Positions 1 through 6,375 of a stretch of DNA of 11,845 nt are shown one piece after another. Location of the stretch: contig JAUVNZ010000026.1 in NCBI GenBank assembly GCA_030599435.1, positions 1-11,845 of the forward strand. Reading direction: 5' to 3'. Each line of letters begins with the position of its first letter. The first letter of the stretch is position 1. The notes beneath the pieces were generated by a model. The model saw nothing but the letters and a program-made list of their open reading frames with translations, was not told where the DNA came from and ran no database searches. The position numbers and the translations under genes are program-made. Source of the stretch: Gammaproteobacteria bacterium (GTDB lineage: Bacteria; Pseudomonadota; Gammaproteobacteria; SZUA-152).

Positions 1-487
1 GAGTTGTGTTGGCATTCAAGTCAGCACGCAGGGAGATGGGCTGTAAGAGCATACGCTCATGATGGATGGCCTCCAACAAGGAGATTTCACCATCGCTCAA
101 AGGATGTTTGCGGCGAGTTTCGCTGAACCGTTTCAGTAGAACACCATCATCGGCGTCGAGAAAGATAATCTCGCATTCCAGCCCTGTTTCTTTCAGGGCG
201 CTGAGAATATCAGGAAAGCAATCCAGATCTAGCGCCGGGTTACGGGCATCTATCCCCACCGCGGCCAGCTTGCCAATACCGCCAGGCAAAGCCTGCATTT
301 TATTGGCAAAATCGGGCAACAAACCCACGGGTAAATTATCAATGCAATAATAACCCTGGTCTTCGAGCACATGTAACGCCGTAGATTTTCCTGAACCGGA
401 GACACCGCTAATCACAACCAGCTTCATGTCTGCACATGATTCTGAAGAGGATAAATCTTCCCGTAATCGGTTTCGTCGCTCAGTCAT
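1..487 (-). CDS. rapZ: RNase adapter protein RapZ, 5' part (3' end beyond window)
   Basis: RapZ is a P-loop nucleotide-binding protein. In E. coli it binds the small RNA GlmZ and presents it to RNase E, so tuning GlmS and amino-sugar synthesis. Only about 162 N-terminal codons are here. A Walker A motif, GVSGSGKS, lies at residues 28-35, followed by EDQGYYCIDNLPV, the FLDAD motif and SETRRKHPL, all typical of the family. The first ATG (485-487) overlaps the hprK stop codon in an ATGA arrangement, which suggests translational coupling. It gives 20 charged residues before the usual family N-terminus. A second in-frame ATG at 425-427 begins MKLVVISG, exactly where E. coli RapZ begins, so the true start may be 427. 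Neither ATG has a clear Shine-Dalgarno sequence. Identity is secure; the start is not. Confidence 0.93.
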   Translation of the reverse strand, partial: MTERRNRLREDLSSSESCADMKLVVISGVSGSGKSTALHVLEDQGYYCIDNLPVGLLPDFANKMQALPGGIGKLAAVGIDARNPALDLDCFPDILSALKETGLECEIIFLDADDGVLLKRFSETRRKHPLSDGEISLLEAIHHERMLLQPISLRADLNANTT

Positions 488-1080
488 TTTTTGTCTGGGT
501 TCTGTTGCTGCTTACTTTGTTGATGGAGAATTTGTTGTTGCCGGTTTATAAATGCATCCGACGCATTGTATCCCTTTCTCAATAAAATGTGATGTCTTAC
601 TGCAGCTTCCACTAGCACAGCAAGATTTCGGCCAGAGGCAACAGGCAAGGTCACCACCGGAATCTCTATATCCAGTATATGTTTCTTGCCATAACACCCT
701 TTTAATCGGTCGACCTGCTGTATTTTTTCAGGTGCCATACGTTCAAGATGGACAATCAAATGCAAATCTTTTCTGTCTTTTATAACGCCATCGCCATACA
801 TGGCACGAATATCCAGAATACCCAGACCGCGCACCTCAAGAAAGTCGCGTAAGGCATCGGGGCAGATTCCACATACTGTATCTGATCCTTCCTGCGAAAA
901 TTCTATTGCGTCATCCGCTATAAGACAATGACTGCGGGTAATAAGCTCTAAAGCCAGCTCACTTTTTCCAACACCGCTATCACCAGTCAGCAATACACCC
1001 AACCCATGGACGTCCAGAAAAACTCCATGGATAACGGTTTTTTCTGACTGTTCAGGAAGAGATTGGATTTTCCGCGCCAT
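484..1080 (-). CDS. hprK: HPr kinase/phosphorylase, short form (C-terminal domain only)
   Basis: HprK phosphorylates, and dephosphorylates, a serine of the PTS carrier HPr using ATP or pyrophosphate. The 198-residue product has Walker A GDSGVGKS at residues 33-40, the following LIADDAIEF segment, the HprK signature EVRGLGILDIRAMYGDG and the conserved C-terminal LPVASGRNLAVLVE and KGYNA blocks, so the kinase domain looks complete. Full-length HprK is about 310 residues. The N-terminal domain of about 130 residues is absent, and the 158-bp gap upstream cannot hold it; an in-frame TGA lies 15 bp before the ATG. Short HprK proteins are known in alphaproteobacteria. No good Shine-Dalgarno precedes the ATG. 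It lies between ptsN and rapZ, the position known from betaproteobacteria. HPr itself is not in the window and may follow rapZ. Confidence 0.93.
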   Translation of the reverse strand: MARKIQSLPEQSEKTVIHGVFLDVHGLGVLLTGDSGVGKSELALELITRSHCLIADDAIEFSQEGSDTVCGICPDALRDFLEVRGLGILDIRAMYGDGVIKDRKDLHLIVHLERMAPEKIQQVDRLKGCYGKKHILDIEIPVVTLPVASGRNLAVLVEAAVRHHILLRKGYNASDAFINRQQQILHQQSKQQQNPDKK

Positions 1081-1120
1081 GCTAGCTATCGCTCAGATAT
1101 TTGAAAAAACCATTTGTGTA

Positions 1121-1150
1121 GAACTAATCATTGTGGAGCTAATTATTAAG
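1121..1150. repeat. Imperfect 15-bp tandem duplication in the ptsN-hprK gap
   Basis: Positions 1121-1135 (GAACTAATCATTGTG) and 1136-1150 (GAGCTAATTATTAAG) are adjacent and match at 11 of 15 positions. The gap is AT-rich, so chance similarity cannot be excluded for this pair alone. Confidence 0.4.
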
Positions 1151-1195
1151 AAATGTATCGTTGAGGAACGTGAGTTGAATCTGGTAGTGCTACCT

Positions 1196-1227
1196 TCAGT
1201 GAAGGCCAATGTCAGTGAAGACCAAAG
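1196..1227. repeat. 16-bp tandem duplication in the ptsN-hprK gap
   Basis: Positions 1196-1211 (TCAGTGAAGGCCAATG) and 1212-1227 (TCAGTGAAGACCAAAG) are adjacent and match at 14 of 16 positions. The first copy overlaps a near-perfect palindrome, CCTTCA-G-TGAAGG (1193-1205), and next to that lies GGTAG-TG-CTACC (1183-1194). The segment just after the ptsN stop can therefore form small hairpins, but none is followed by a run of T, so I do not call a terminator. Confidence 0.75.
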
Positions 1228-1238
1228 TTAGATATAGA

Positions 1239-1703
1239 CTAGTGCGTTTGATCCCAATGAACAAGGAGATCGTAGAGGGTTTTATTGTCTTGCGCCGCTA
1301 ATAATTTTTCACGTAATTCTGAATTTTTAAACATCTGTGCCAATCGAGCCAGTAATTGCAGATGTTCTTCATTGGTATTTTCAGGGACTAAAACAGCAAA
1401 AATCAGCTTAACGGACTTATCGTCCAGGGCATCGCAGTCTATGCCATCGCTCAATTGTACGAAGGCGCCAATGGTTTTAGAACTTTCTTTTACTCGCCCG
1501 TGCGGGATAGCAATTCCATGACCTATAGCCGTAGTACCTAGTCGCTCACGGGCAATCAAGCTGTCAAAAATGTCATTTGCACCCATGGATACATCGGCAT
1601 TTGAAGCAATCACATCGCTGATAGTTTCGAAGGCACGCTTTTTACTTTTGGCGTGAACGTTAGAGACCACACGGTCGGGGGAAATGATGTCGGCGAGATG
1701 CAT
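1239..1703 (-). CDS. ptsN: Nitrogen-regulatory PTS protein EIIA-Ntr
   Basis: PtsN is the terminal phosphoacceptor of the nitrogen PTS. Its phosphorylation state regulates potassium transport, nitrogen metabolism and sensor kinases in E. coli and other bacteria. The 154-residue product is a complete PTS EIIA type-2 domain. The active-site histidine is H68 in GHGIAIPHGR, matching H73 of E. coli PtsN, and VKLIFAVLVPENTNEEHLQLLARLAQMF is the conserved second half. The start is the first ATG after an in-frame TGA and has no evident Shine-Dalgarno. The gene is separated from hpf by 170 bp holding a likely terminator and a candidate promoter, so it probably starts a ptsN-hprK-rapZ unit. Confidence 0.95.
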   Translation of the reverse strand: MHLADIISPDRVVSNVHAKSKKRAFETISDVIASNADVSMGANDIFDSLIARERLGTTAIGHGIAIPHGRVKESSKTIGAFVQLSDGIDCDALDDKSVKLIFAVLVPENTNEEHLQLLARLAQMFKNSELREKLLAAQDNKTLYDLLVHWDQTH

Positions 1704-1728
1704 AAAATTATGTTGCGATCAGTAGTGG

Positions 1729-1768
1729 AATTAATAGTTGAATCAATCAGATTTTCAATTAATAGGTG
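1729..1768. repeat. Spaced 12-bp direct repeat upstream of ptsN
   Basis: AATTAATAGTTG (1729-1740) and AATTAATAGGTG (1757-1768) match at 11 of 12 positions with a 28-bp period. Between them TTGAA and TTCAA form a small inverted repeat. The pair brackets the candidate ptsN promoter, so it could be an operator. The sequence is AT-rich, and chance is possible. Confidence 0.45.
1731..1758 (-). promoter_or_regulatory. Candidate sigma-70 promoter for ptsN-hprK-rapZ
   Basis: On the minus strand TTGAAA (1753-1758, 5 of 6 to the -35 consensus) is followed after 16 bp by TATTAA (1731-1736, 4 of 6 to the -10 consensus). A transcript would start about 20 bp before the ptsN ATG. A second candidate -10, a perfect TATAAT on the minus strand at 1825-1830, has no good -35. 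The call depends on the hpf-ptsN hairpin really being a terminator. Confidence 0.4.
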
Positions 1769-1836
1769 CTCATCTTACTACGATAGGCACGTGCGTTTCA
1801 TGTAAAAAATTAATGTCGACATAAATTATAACTGGC

Positions 1837-1873
1837 AAAAGCCATTACGAGAACGGGTAACCCGTAATGGCTT
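1837..1873 (-). terminator. Rho-independent terminator after hpf
   Basis: Arms AAGCCATTACG (1839-1849) and CGTAATGGCTT (1863-1873) are perfectly complementary over 11 bp, with a 13-nt loop. In minus-strand transcripts the hairpin starts 9 nt after the hpf stop codon and ends in only four T before GCCAG, so the T tract is short. The loop region can form an alternative CGGG-TAA-CCCG stem (1854-1864), and TGGCTT-A-AAGCCA (1868-1880) competes for one arm. Termination may be partial. Confidence 0.65.
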
Positions 1874-1882
1874 AAAGCCAGG

Positions 1883-2212
1883 CTACCCTTCAGCGGCAGA
1901 TTTAATGGCCACTGATTCGGCTCGATGATGGTCTTTTAGTTTTTCCTTATGTTTCTTTACCTGCCTATCAAGCTTATCCACGAGGGCATCAATGGCTGCA
2001 TACATATCTTCATTTTCCGCATCCGCAAATACGGTTGCACCATTAATGTTAATAGTAGCCTCTGCTTTTTGGCGTTGTTTTTCTACGCTGAGCACGACAT
2101 GGATATTTGTCACCTGGTCAGAGTGTCGCTCTAACTTTTCAAGTTTGCTGGTGACGTAATCGTGTAACGATGTTGTGACTTCAACGTGTTGGCCGGTAAC
2201 ACTAATTTGCAT
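1883..2212 (-). CDS. hpf: Ribosome hibernation promoting factor, short form
   Basis: Hpf binds the decoding region of the 30S subunit and, in E. coli, helps form inactive 100S ribosome dimers in stationary phase. The 109-residue product starts MQISVTGQHVEVT, has the beta-alpha-beta-beta-beta-alpha pattern of the family and the near-invariant ENEDMYAAIDALVDKLDRQVKKHKEKLKDH block. It lacks the C-terminal dimerisation domain of long HPF, so it is the short gammaproteobacterial form, about 14 residues longer than E. coli Hpf. The ATG at 2210-2212 is chosen over an ATG nine codons upstream because AAAGGAGG lies just before it with 6-nt spacing and because the family begins there. It follows rpoN by 85 bp, as in E. 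coli. Confidence 0.95.
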   Translation of the reverse strand: MQISVTGQHVEVTTSLHDYVTSKLEKLERHSDQVTNIHVVLSVEKQRQKAEATININGATVFADAENEDMYAAIDALVDKLDRQVKKHKEKLKDHHRAESVAIKSAAEG

Positions 2213-2266
2213 AATAGCCTCCTTTGGCTGTGTGGCCATCCAAAACGCATGTCAGTTTCTTAGTTA

Positions 2267-2296
2267 GCATAAATTCTATTTGCATAAATAAAATGC
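2267..2296. repeat. Imperfect 15-bp tandem duplication in the rpoN-hpf gap
   Basis: GCATAAAT occurs at 2267-2274 and again at 2282-2289, a period of 15 bp. The full 15-bp units match at 10 of 15 positions. The second unit is also a weak inverted repeat, GCAT-AAATAAA-ATGC (2282-2296), immediately after the rpoN stop codon. Confidence 0.4.
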
Positions 2297-2297
2297 G

Positions 2298-3773
2298 CTA
2301 AACAAAACGCTTGCGTTCGTTGGATGGAGAGATTGACATGGCTTCACGATATTTTGCTACCGTACGCCGTGCCACATTTATACCTTGCTCTGCCAATAAC
2401 GTGGCGAGCTTATTATCACTTAAAGGTTTATTCGGAATTTCTGCAGCAATCAGCTTTTTCAAAATAGCTCGTATTGCGGTGGCTGAACATTCACCACCCG
2501 TAGCTGTACTTACATGACTTGAAAAAAAGAATTTCAGTTCAAATATGCCTCGCGGTGTATGCATATACTTTTTAGTGGTAACACGTGAGATGGTGGACTC
2601 GTGCATGTCCACTGCTTCAGCAATATCATGCATCACCATGGGTTTCATGGCTTCTTCACCATACTCAAAAAAACCTCTTTGACGCGCCACAATACTGGAT
2701 GAAACTTTTAATAAGGTTTCATTCCGGCTTTTAAGACTTTTAATAAACCAACGTGCTTCCTGCAAACTATTTTTAAGGAATGCTGCATCTTTAGTAGTAT
2801 TTCGGTGCGCTAACTTGGCGTAAAGACTGTTAATACCAATATTGGGGGTAATGTCCGGGTTAAGATCAACGCGCCATTTCCCTTTAATTTTTTTTACGAA
2901 AATATCCGGAATGATGTATTCAGGCTGGTCACCCGTAATATGCCCGCCTGGCCGAGGATTAAGCCCCTGTATGAGTTGCACGGCTTGTTGCATCTCATCT
3001 TCAGTTAATTTCATGCGGCGCGTAATTGTTTGATATTCACGCTTAGCCAGTAAATCGAAATGATCTTTAATAATTTGTTGTACTTCATCTAACCAGGGTG
3101 TTTCATCATCATAATACCGTAATTGAACAAGCATACTTTCCCGTAAATCTCGTGCCGCAATGCCTGGCGGATCAAAATCCTGAATGCGAAACAAAACTGC
3201 TTCAACTTCATCCAGTTCAATCTCATCGGTATCAGATAGTGACTGATGGAGTTCTTCCATCGATGTGGCAAGATAACCGTCATCATTAATGGCATCGATA
3301 ATAGTAGTAGCTATAGCTCTGTCGGTATCGCTTATGGTGGAAAGATTAAGTTGCCATAACAGGTGGTCTTGCAAACTTTCGCCACCATTTGCCTGCTCAA
3401 AACCTACAACGTCATTATCGCTGCTTCGTTGTGTCGGAGTATTAGTATCGTAAGTATCATCCCAGTCGCTATCTGTTGGTAAGTCTTTGGGAATACCCTG
3501 TTCCTGTGCATCTGTTGCACGGTCAGCATTTTCGTCTGAATTGTCATCTACTGTTACCGAATCTGTTCGTTCCCCACTTGAGTCATCCCTGCGATCGCTC
3601 GCTGTATCCGTATTGCCATCTTCGGCAATTTCAAGCATAGGATTAGTTTCAAGCGCTTCCTGAATTTCTGTTTGGAGTTCTAAGGTTGAAAGCTGTAACA
3701 GACGAATAGCCTGTTGCAACTGCGGGGTCATGGTCAGATGCTGACCTAGTTTAAGCTGTAGAGATTGCTTCAT
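2298..3773 (-). CDS. rpoN: RNA polymerase sigma-54 factor RpoN
   Basis: RpoN directs RNA polymerase to -24/-12 promoters, which open only with an ATP-dependent enhancer-binding protein. With the ATG at 3771-3773 the product has 491 residues (E. coli 477) and starts MKQSLQLKLGQHLTMTPQLQ, matching the family N-terminus. Region I is glutamine/leucine-rich (1-50) and region II strongly acidic (about 50-130, rich in Asp, Glu, Ser, Thr). Next come the core-binding domain, a helix-turn-helix near 380-405 (DIAEAVDMHESTISRVTTKK) and a perfect RpoN box ARRTVAKYRE at 468-477. An upstream in-frame TTG (3818) would add 15 residues not found in the family and would overlap a promoter-like TATAAT, so I reject it. 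The gene follows lptB by 86 bp and precedes hpf, the classical order. Confidence 0.97.
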   Translation of the reverse strand: MKQSLQLKLGQHLTMTPQLQQAIRLLQLSTLELQTEIQEALETNPMLEIAEDGNTDTASDRRDDSSGERTDSVTVDDNSDENADRATDAQEQGIPKDLPTDSDWDDTYDTNTPTQRSSDNDVVGFEQANGGESLQDHLLWQLNLSTISDTDRAIATTIIDAINDDGYLATSMEELHQSLSDTDEIELDEVEAVLFRIQDFDPPGIAARDLRESMLVQLRYYDDETPWLDEVQQIIKDHFDLLAKREYQTITRRMKLTEDEMQQAVQLIQGLNPRPGGHITGDQPEYIIPDIFVKKIKGKWRVDLNPDITPNIGINSLYAKLAHRNTTKDAAFLKNSLQEARWFIKSLKSRNETLLKVSSSIVARQRGFFEYGEEAMKPMVMHDIAEAVDMHESTISRVTTKKYMHTPRGIFELKFFFSSHVSTATGGECSATAIRAILKKLIAAEIPNKPLSDNKLATLLAEQGINVARRTVAKYREAMSISPSNERKRFV

Positions 3774-3803
3774 TGACTGTCTAAAAAATACCTTGTGCTC
3801 ATT

Positions 3804-3809
3804 ATTATA
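3804..3809 (-). promoter_or_regulatory. Candidate -10 element of an rpoN promoter in the lptB-rpoN gap
   Basis: A perfect TATAAT on the minus strand lies about 30 bp before the rpoN ATG, giving a short leader. No convincing -35 element sits 16-18 bp upstream (best TCAGCA, 3 of 6), so the call is weak. A small stem, TGGCTC-AGCA-GAGTCA, lies between it and lptB. Confidence 0.35.
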
Positions 3810-3859
3810 GTACTTCAAACATGACTCTGCTGAGCCATTTAAAATTAAAAAAACAAGAT

Positions 3860-4585
3860 CTAAAGGCGGAAGTCCTTTCCTAGGTAAACGTCCCGAACAT
3901 GGGAATCTTTAAGTATATCGTCAGGTAATCCCTGAGCAATAACCTCCCCATCATTCATGATATAGGCGCGTCCACAAATCCCTAATGTTTCCCTAACGTT
4001 ATGGTCGGTTATTAAGACACCGATATCTCGTTCCGTTAAGTGGTTGATAATTCGTTGTATGTCCAGCACTGAGATAGGATCAACGCCCGCAAAAGGTTCA
4101 TCCAGCAGGACAAATTTTGGCTCCGTTGTTAATGCCCTGGCTATCTCCACACGTCGCCTCTCGCCCCCTGAAAGGCTCATACCCAGAGAATCGCGAATAT
4201 GGCCGATGTGCAACTCTTCTAGCAGCTCCTCAAGCCTGGCCTGTTGCTGCTGAGGATCAAGATCAGCACGTGTTTGTAAAATAGATCGCAGGTTATCCGC
4301 AACCGTCAACTTACGAAATACAGAGGCTTCCTGAGGCAAATACCCTATGCCCATTTTGGCTCTTATGTGTAATGGGTGAGGGGTAATATCCTGCCCATCC
4401 AGCTCAATACGCCCCTGTTCACAATCAATAAGGCCAACAATCATGTAAAAACTGGTGGTTTTACCTGCTCCATTAGGGCCCAACAATCCAACGACTTCAC
4501 CGCTACCAATCTTTAACGAAACTTTTTTTACAACCTGACGCCCCTGGTAAGACTTGGCGAGATCAGTGACAACAAGATTACTCAT
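3860..4585 (-). CDS. lptB: LPS export ABC transporter ATPase LptB
   Basis: LptB is the cytoplasmic ATPase of LptB2FGC, which extracts lipopolysaccharide from the inner membrane and pushes it across the periplasm. The 241-residue product equals E. coli LptB in length. It shows Walker A GPNGAGKT (36-43), the Q-loop Q85, the ABC signature [15 protein letters not shown] (138-152), Walker B ending in catalytic E163, and the switch histidine H195, all at E. coli numbering. The gene lies 11 bp after lptA and before rpoN, as in E. coli. Membrane partners LptF and LptG are not here and are usually encoded elsewhere. An AGGG lies about 8 nt before the ATG. Confidence 0.97.
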   Translation of the reverse strand: MSNLVVTDLAKSYQGRQVVKKVSLKIGSGEVVGLLGPNGAGKTTSFYMIVGLIDCEQGRIELDGQDITPHPLHIRAKMGIGYLPQEASVFRKLTVADNLRSILQTRADLDPQQQQARLEELLEELHIGHIRDSLGMSLSGGERRRVEIARALTTEPKFVLLDEPFAGVDPISVLDIQRIINHLTERDIGVLITDHNVRETLGICGRAYIMNDGEVIAQGLPDDILKDSHVRDVYLGKDFRL

Positions 4586-4596
4586 AGTATGCCCTG

Positions 4597-5157
4597 TTAT
4601 TGTTTTTCTAAAGATTGGGGTTGTAAAGGAGGTTGTGAAGCCTGAGGTTTTGAAGACTTGGGCTGCAATGTTATCTCTACCCGTTGCGCGCCAGTTTCTG
4701 AACTACCTGGTTCTCCTGTAGCAATAACTTTTTCCTGCTCAACATCATACTGGATACGGTCGCCGCTAAAACGATTTCCCCCTTGCCAAAGCTCTGCGTT
4801 GCCCAACATCAGTAAACGTTTACTCTCGGTATCATATTCCATACGTTGACTCACACCGCGGATGTCTTCATGTCCCTGCTGTTGCTGTCTGTAGTTAACG
4901 GGATCGCCTTCCACTATAACGCGCTGCAGCTGGCCTTGTTTTGTGTACACCGTAACCGTATTTGCTTTAACCTCAATACCGCCCTGCTTAAGTACAACGT
5001 GTCCAGTATAAATGCTTGTTTGTTTATTTTTGTCAAGCACAGCCTGGTCTGCCTCTATGCTAATAGGCTGCTGCGTATCTTTTGAACTGGCAATGACCAA
5101 TGGCGCCCATAATATACTGCAGGTGACTAAAAATAATGCTTTTCGACTAAAGAGCAT
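4597..5157 (-). CDS. lptA: Periplasmic LPS transport protein LptA
   Basis: LptA forms the periplasmic beta-jellyroll bridge that carries LPS from LptC to LptD. The 186-residue product has an N-terminal signal peptide (residues 1 to about 23, Arg-Lys then a hydrophobic run ending APLVIA). The OstA/LptA domain follows, with [32 protein letters not shown] and [12 protein letters not shown]. The tail (about 165-186) is Pro/Gln/Ser-rich, probably disordered. The ATG at 5155-5157 is chosen because GAGAGG lies about 5 nt upstream; a GTG two codons earlier would overlap that site. The start overlaps the end of lptC by 11 bp. A cysteine at residue 13 is inside the hydrophobic core and has Thr before it, so it is not a convincing lipobox. 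Confidence 0.93.
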   Translation of the reverse strand: MLFSRKALFLVTCSILWAPLVIASSKDTQQPISIEADQAVLDKNKQTSIYTGHVVLKQGGIEVKANTVTVYTKQGQLQRVIVEGDPVNYRQQQQGHEDIRGVSQRMEYDTESKRLLMLGNAELWQGGNRFSGDRIQYDVEQEKVIATGEPGSSETGAQRVEITLQPKSSKPQASQPPLQPQSLEKQ

Positions 5158-5707
5158 ATTCACCTCTCACTCTCGATAAAAGCTCAACTCGTCCATCATT
5201 GAAATAAGCTCGAAAACCATTCGACTGAAGCTTGTGTTCGCCACTGGTGATAGTAATTAGTTGATCTGTTTCCGCATAAGACTCATCAGGTCGAATAAGT
5301 ATTTCATCAGTAACTATTTTCCATTCTGAATCATCCATAGGTAATTGTTTACGAATTATAGTGACCTTGCCTTGTAACGTAATTTCTTTACTACCATTTC
5401 TAGTGGCTCCACGCTCAGCCGATATAACCCATTGCGATTTATCAGGACGGTGAAAAATAAATTGGGGAGAAGTGAATTCGCTATGATCGTCAAAGGAAAA
5501 ATGCGCCATATAACTTGCGCTAAGCTCATGACGCGGCTTGCCATTTTCACCCATTATGTAAGTTGTAAAATCTTCCATATAAGCATCAGGCACAGAATTA
5601 TCTGTTGCTATAAACCGTGATTTTTTTGGTGCCTGTTCTGAAAGCAGCCACACACTGATTCCAGCGACTGCTGCAACAACAATTGGGGTAACCCATTTTG
5701 GAACCAT
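5147..5707 (-). CDS. lptC: LPS export protein LptC, inner-membrane anchored
   Basis: LptC is a bitopic inner-membrane protein that receives LPS from LptB2FG and hands it to LptA. The 186-residue product (E. coli 191) has a single N-terminal membrane helix (about residues 7-23, TPIVVAAVAGISVWLLS) with no cleavage site. The periplasmic LptC/YrbK jellyroll follows: YMEDFTTYIMGENGKPRHELSA, then ISAERGATRNGSKEITLQG and ITSGEHKLQSNGFRAYFNDG, which are the recognisable family blocks. It overlaps lptA by 11 bp and follows kdsC by 71 bp, as expected for this operon. The start is the only ATG before the membrane helix; its ribosome-binding site is weak. Confidence 0.93.
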   Translation of the reverse strand: MVPKWVTPIVVAAVAGISVWLLSEQAPKKSRFIATDNSVPDAYMEDFTTYIMGENGKPRHELSASYMAHFSFDDHSEFTSPQFIFHRPDKSQWVISAERGATRNGSKEITLQGKVTIIRKQLPMDDSEWKIVTDEILIRPDESYAETDQLITITSGEHKLQSNGFRAYFNDGRVELLSRVRGEYAL

Positions 5708-5732
5708 AATATCTGCGGTGCGTGATGAATGA

Positions 5733-5760
5733 ATTTAGCTAAGTGTATTCAGCTAATCGA
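5733..5760. repeat. Imperfect 14-bp tandem duplication in the kdsC-lptC gap
   Basis: ATTTAGCTAAGTGT (5733-5746) is followed directly by ATTCAGCTAATCGA (5747-5760), matching at 10 of 14 positions with an AGCTAA core in each. The same core recurs in the kdsD-kdsC gap. Confidence 0.4.
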
Positions 5761-5778
5761 TAGCAAACGTTCGACAAC

Positions 5779-6303
5779 CTAAACAAGATACTGCTGCATT
5801 TCAGTTTTCAACGAGCCTCGCGCTTCCATGATGAGCTCGCAAACATCCCGTGCAGCGCCCTGGCCGCCACCATGTGCTGTTTGCCAATGAGAATGTTTGA
5901 TGACCAGCTCATGCGCATCGGCTACCGCAACGGCCAGGCCAACACGCAACATAATAGGAAGATCGACAACATCATCACCGACATAGGCTACTTCATCTGG
6001 TTTTACATTCAGCTTGCTAATAAGCTCCTCAAAGGCCGGAAGCTTTTCCAGTTTGCCCTGATAAACATGTTCAATGCCCAAATTAGCCATGCGATGTTCC
6101 ACTACTTTTGAAGTACGCCCAGTAATAATTCCCACTTCCACGCCACTCTTTTTCAACATTTTCATGCCATGACCATCACGCGAATGAAAAGCCTTATATT
6201 CCTGCCCATCATCACCGAAAAATAAACGCCCATCAGTCAGCACACCGTCCACGTCAAAAATAATGAGTTTAATTTTGGCTGCTTTTTCAAGAATATCCTG
6301 CAT
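5779..6303 (-). CDS. kdsC: 3-deoxy-D-manno-octulosonate 8-phosphate phosphatase KdsC
   Basis: KdsC hydrolyses Kdo-8-phosphate to Kdo, the step before CMP activation in LPS inner-core synthesis. The 174-residue product is a cap-less HAD-superfamily C-type phosphatase. The nucleophile motif DVDGVLTDG has D17 and D19; motif II is in GIITGRTS (58-65); the motif III lysine is K84 in QGKLEKL; the Mg-binding motif IV is VGDDVVDLP with D110, D111 and D114. The C-terminal GGQGAARDVCELIM, conserved in KdsC and closing the active site of the tetramer, is intact. E. coli KdsC has 188 residues. GGAA about 7 nt upstream supports the ATG. It lies between kdsD and lptC, as in E. coli. Confidence 0.95.
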   Translation of the reverse strand: MQDILEKAAKIKLIIFDVDGVLTDGRLFFGDDGQEYKAFHSRDGHGMKMLKKSGVEVGIITGRTSKVVEHRMANLGIEHVYQGKLEKLPAFEELISKLNVKPDEVAYVGDDVVDLPIMLRVGLAVAVADAHELVIKHSHWQTAHGGGQGAARDVCELIMEARGSLKTEMQQYLV

Positions 6304-6345
6304 AATAATTCCGATTAACTGTAATTTAATACTGAATAAAAGTTG

Positions 6346-6375
6346 TAGCTAAACGTGGCTAAACGCAGCTATACG
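6346..6375. repeat. Three tandem 10-bp units spanning the kdsD stop codon
   Basis: TAGCTAAACG, TGGCTAAACG and CAGCTATACG follow each other without gaps at 6346-6375. The unit nearest kdsD contains its TAG stop (6369-6371) and last codon, so the two downstream copies look like duplications of the 3' end of kdsD. The period of 10 bp would put any bound protein on one face of the helix. Confidence 0.7.

Noticed and set aside
1090..1136. Small open frame just before hprK, 12 codons ending in TGA, as a possible remnant of the missing HprK N-terminus
   Set aside because: The residues show no similarity to the HprK N-terminal domain, and the frame is too short to judge.
1784..1800. Plus-strand sigma-54-like site, TAGGCACG-N4-TTTCA, antisense to hpf
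   Set aside because: It matches 11 of 13 consensus positions with exact spacing, but the normally invariant GC of the -12 element is TC, and part of the match is a chance-prone palindrome (GCACGTGC). No gene lies downstream on that strand.
3774..3818. rpoN extension from an upstream TTG codon (15 extra residues)
   Set aside because: The family begins at the ATG at 3773, and the extension overlaps a promoter-like TATAAT.
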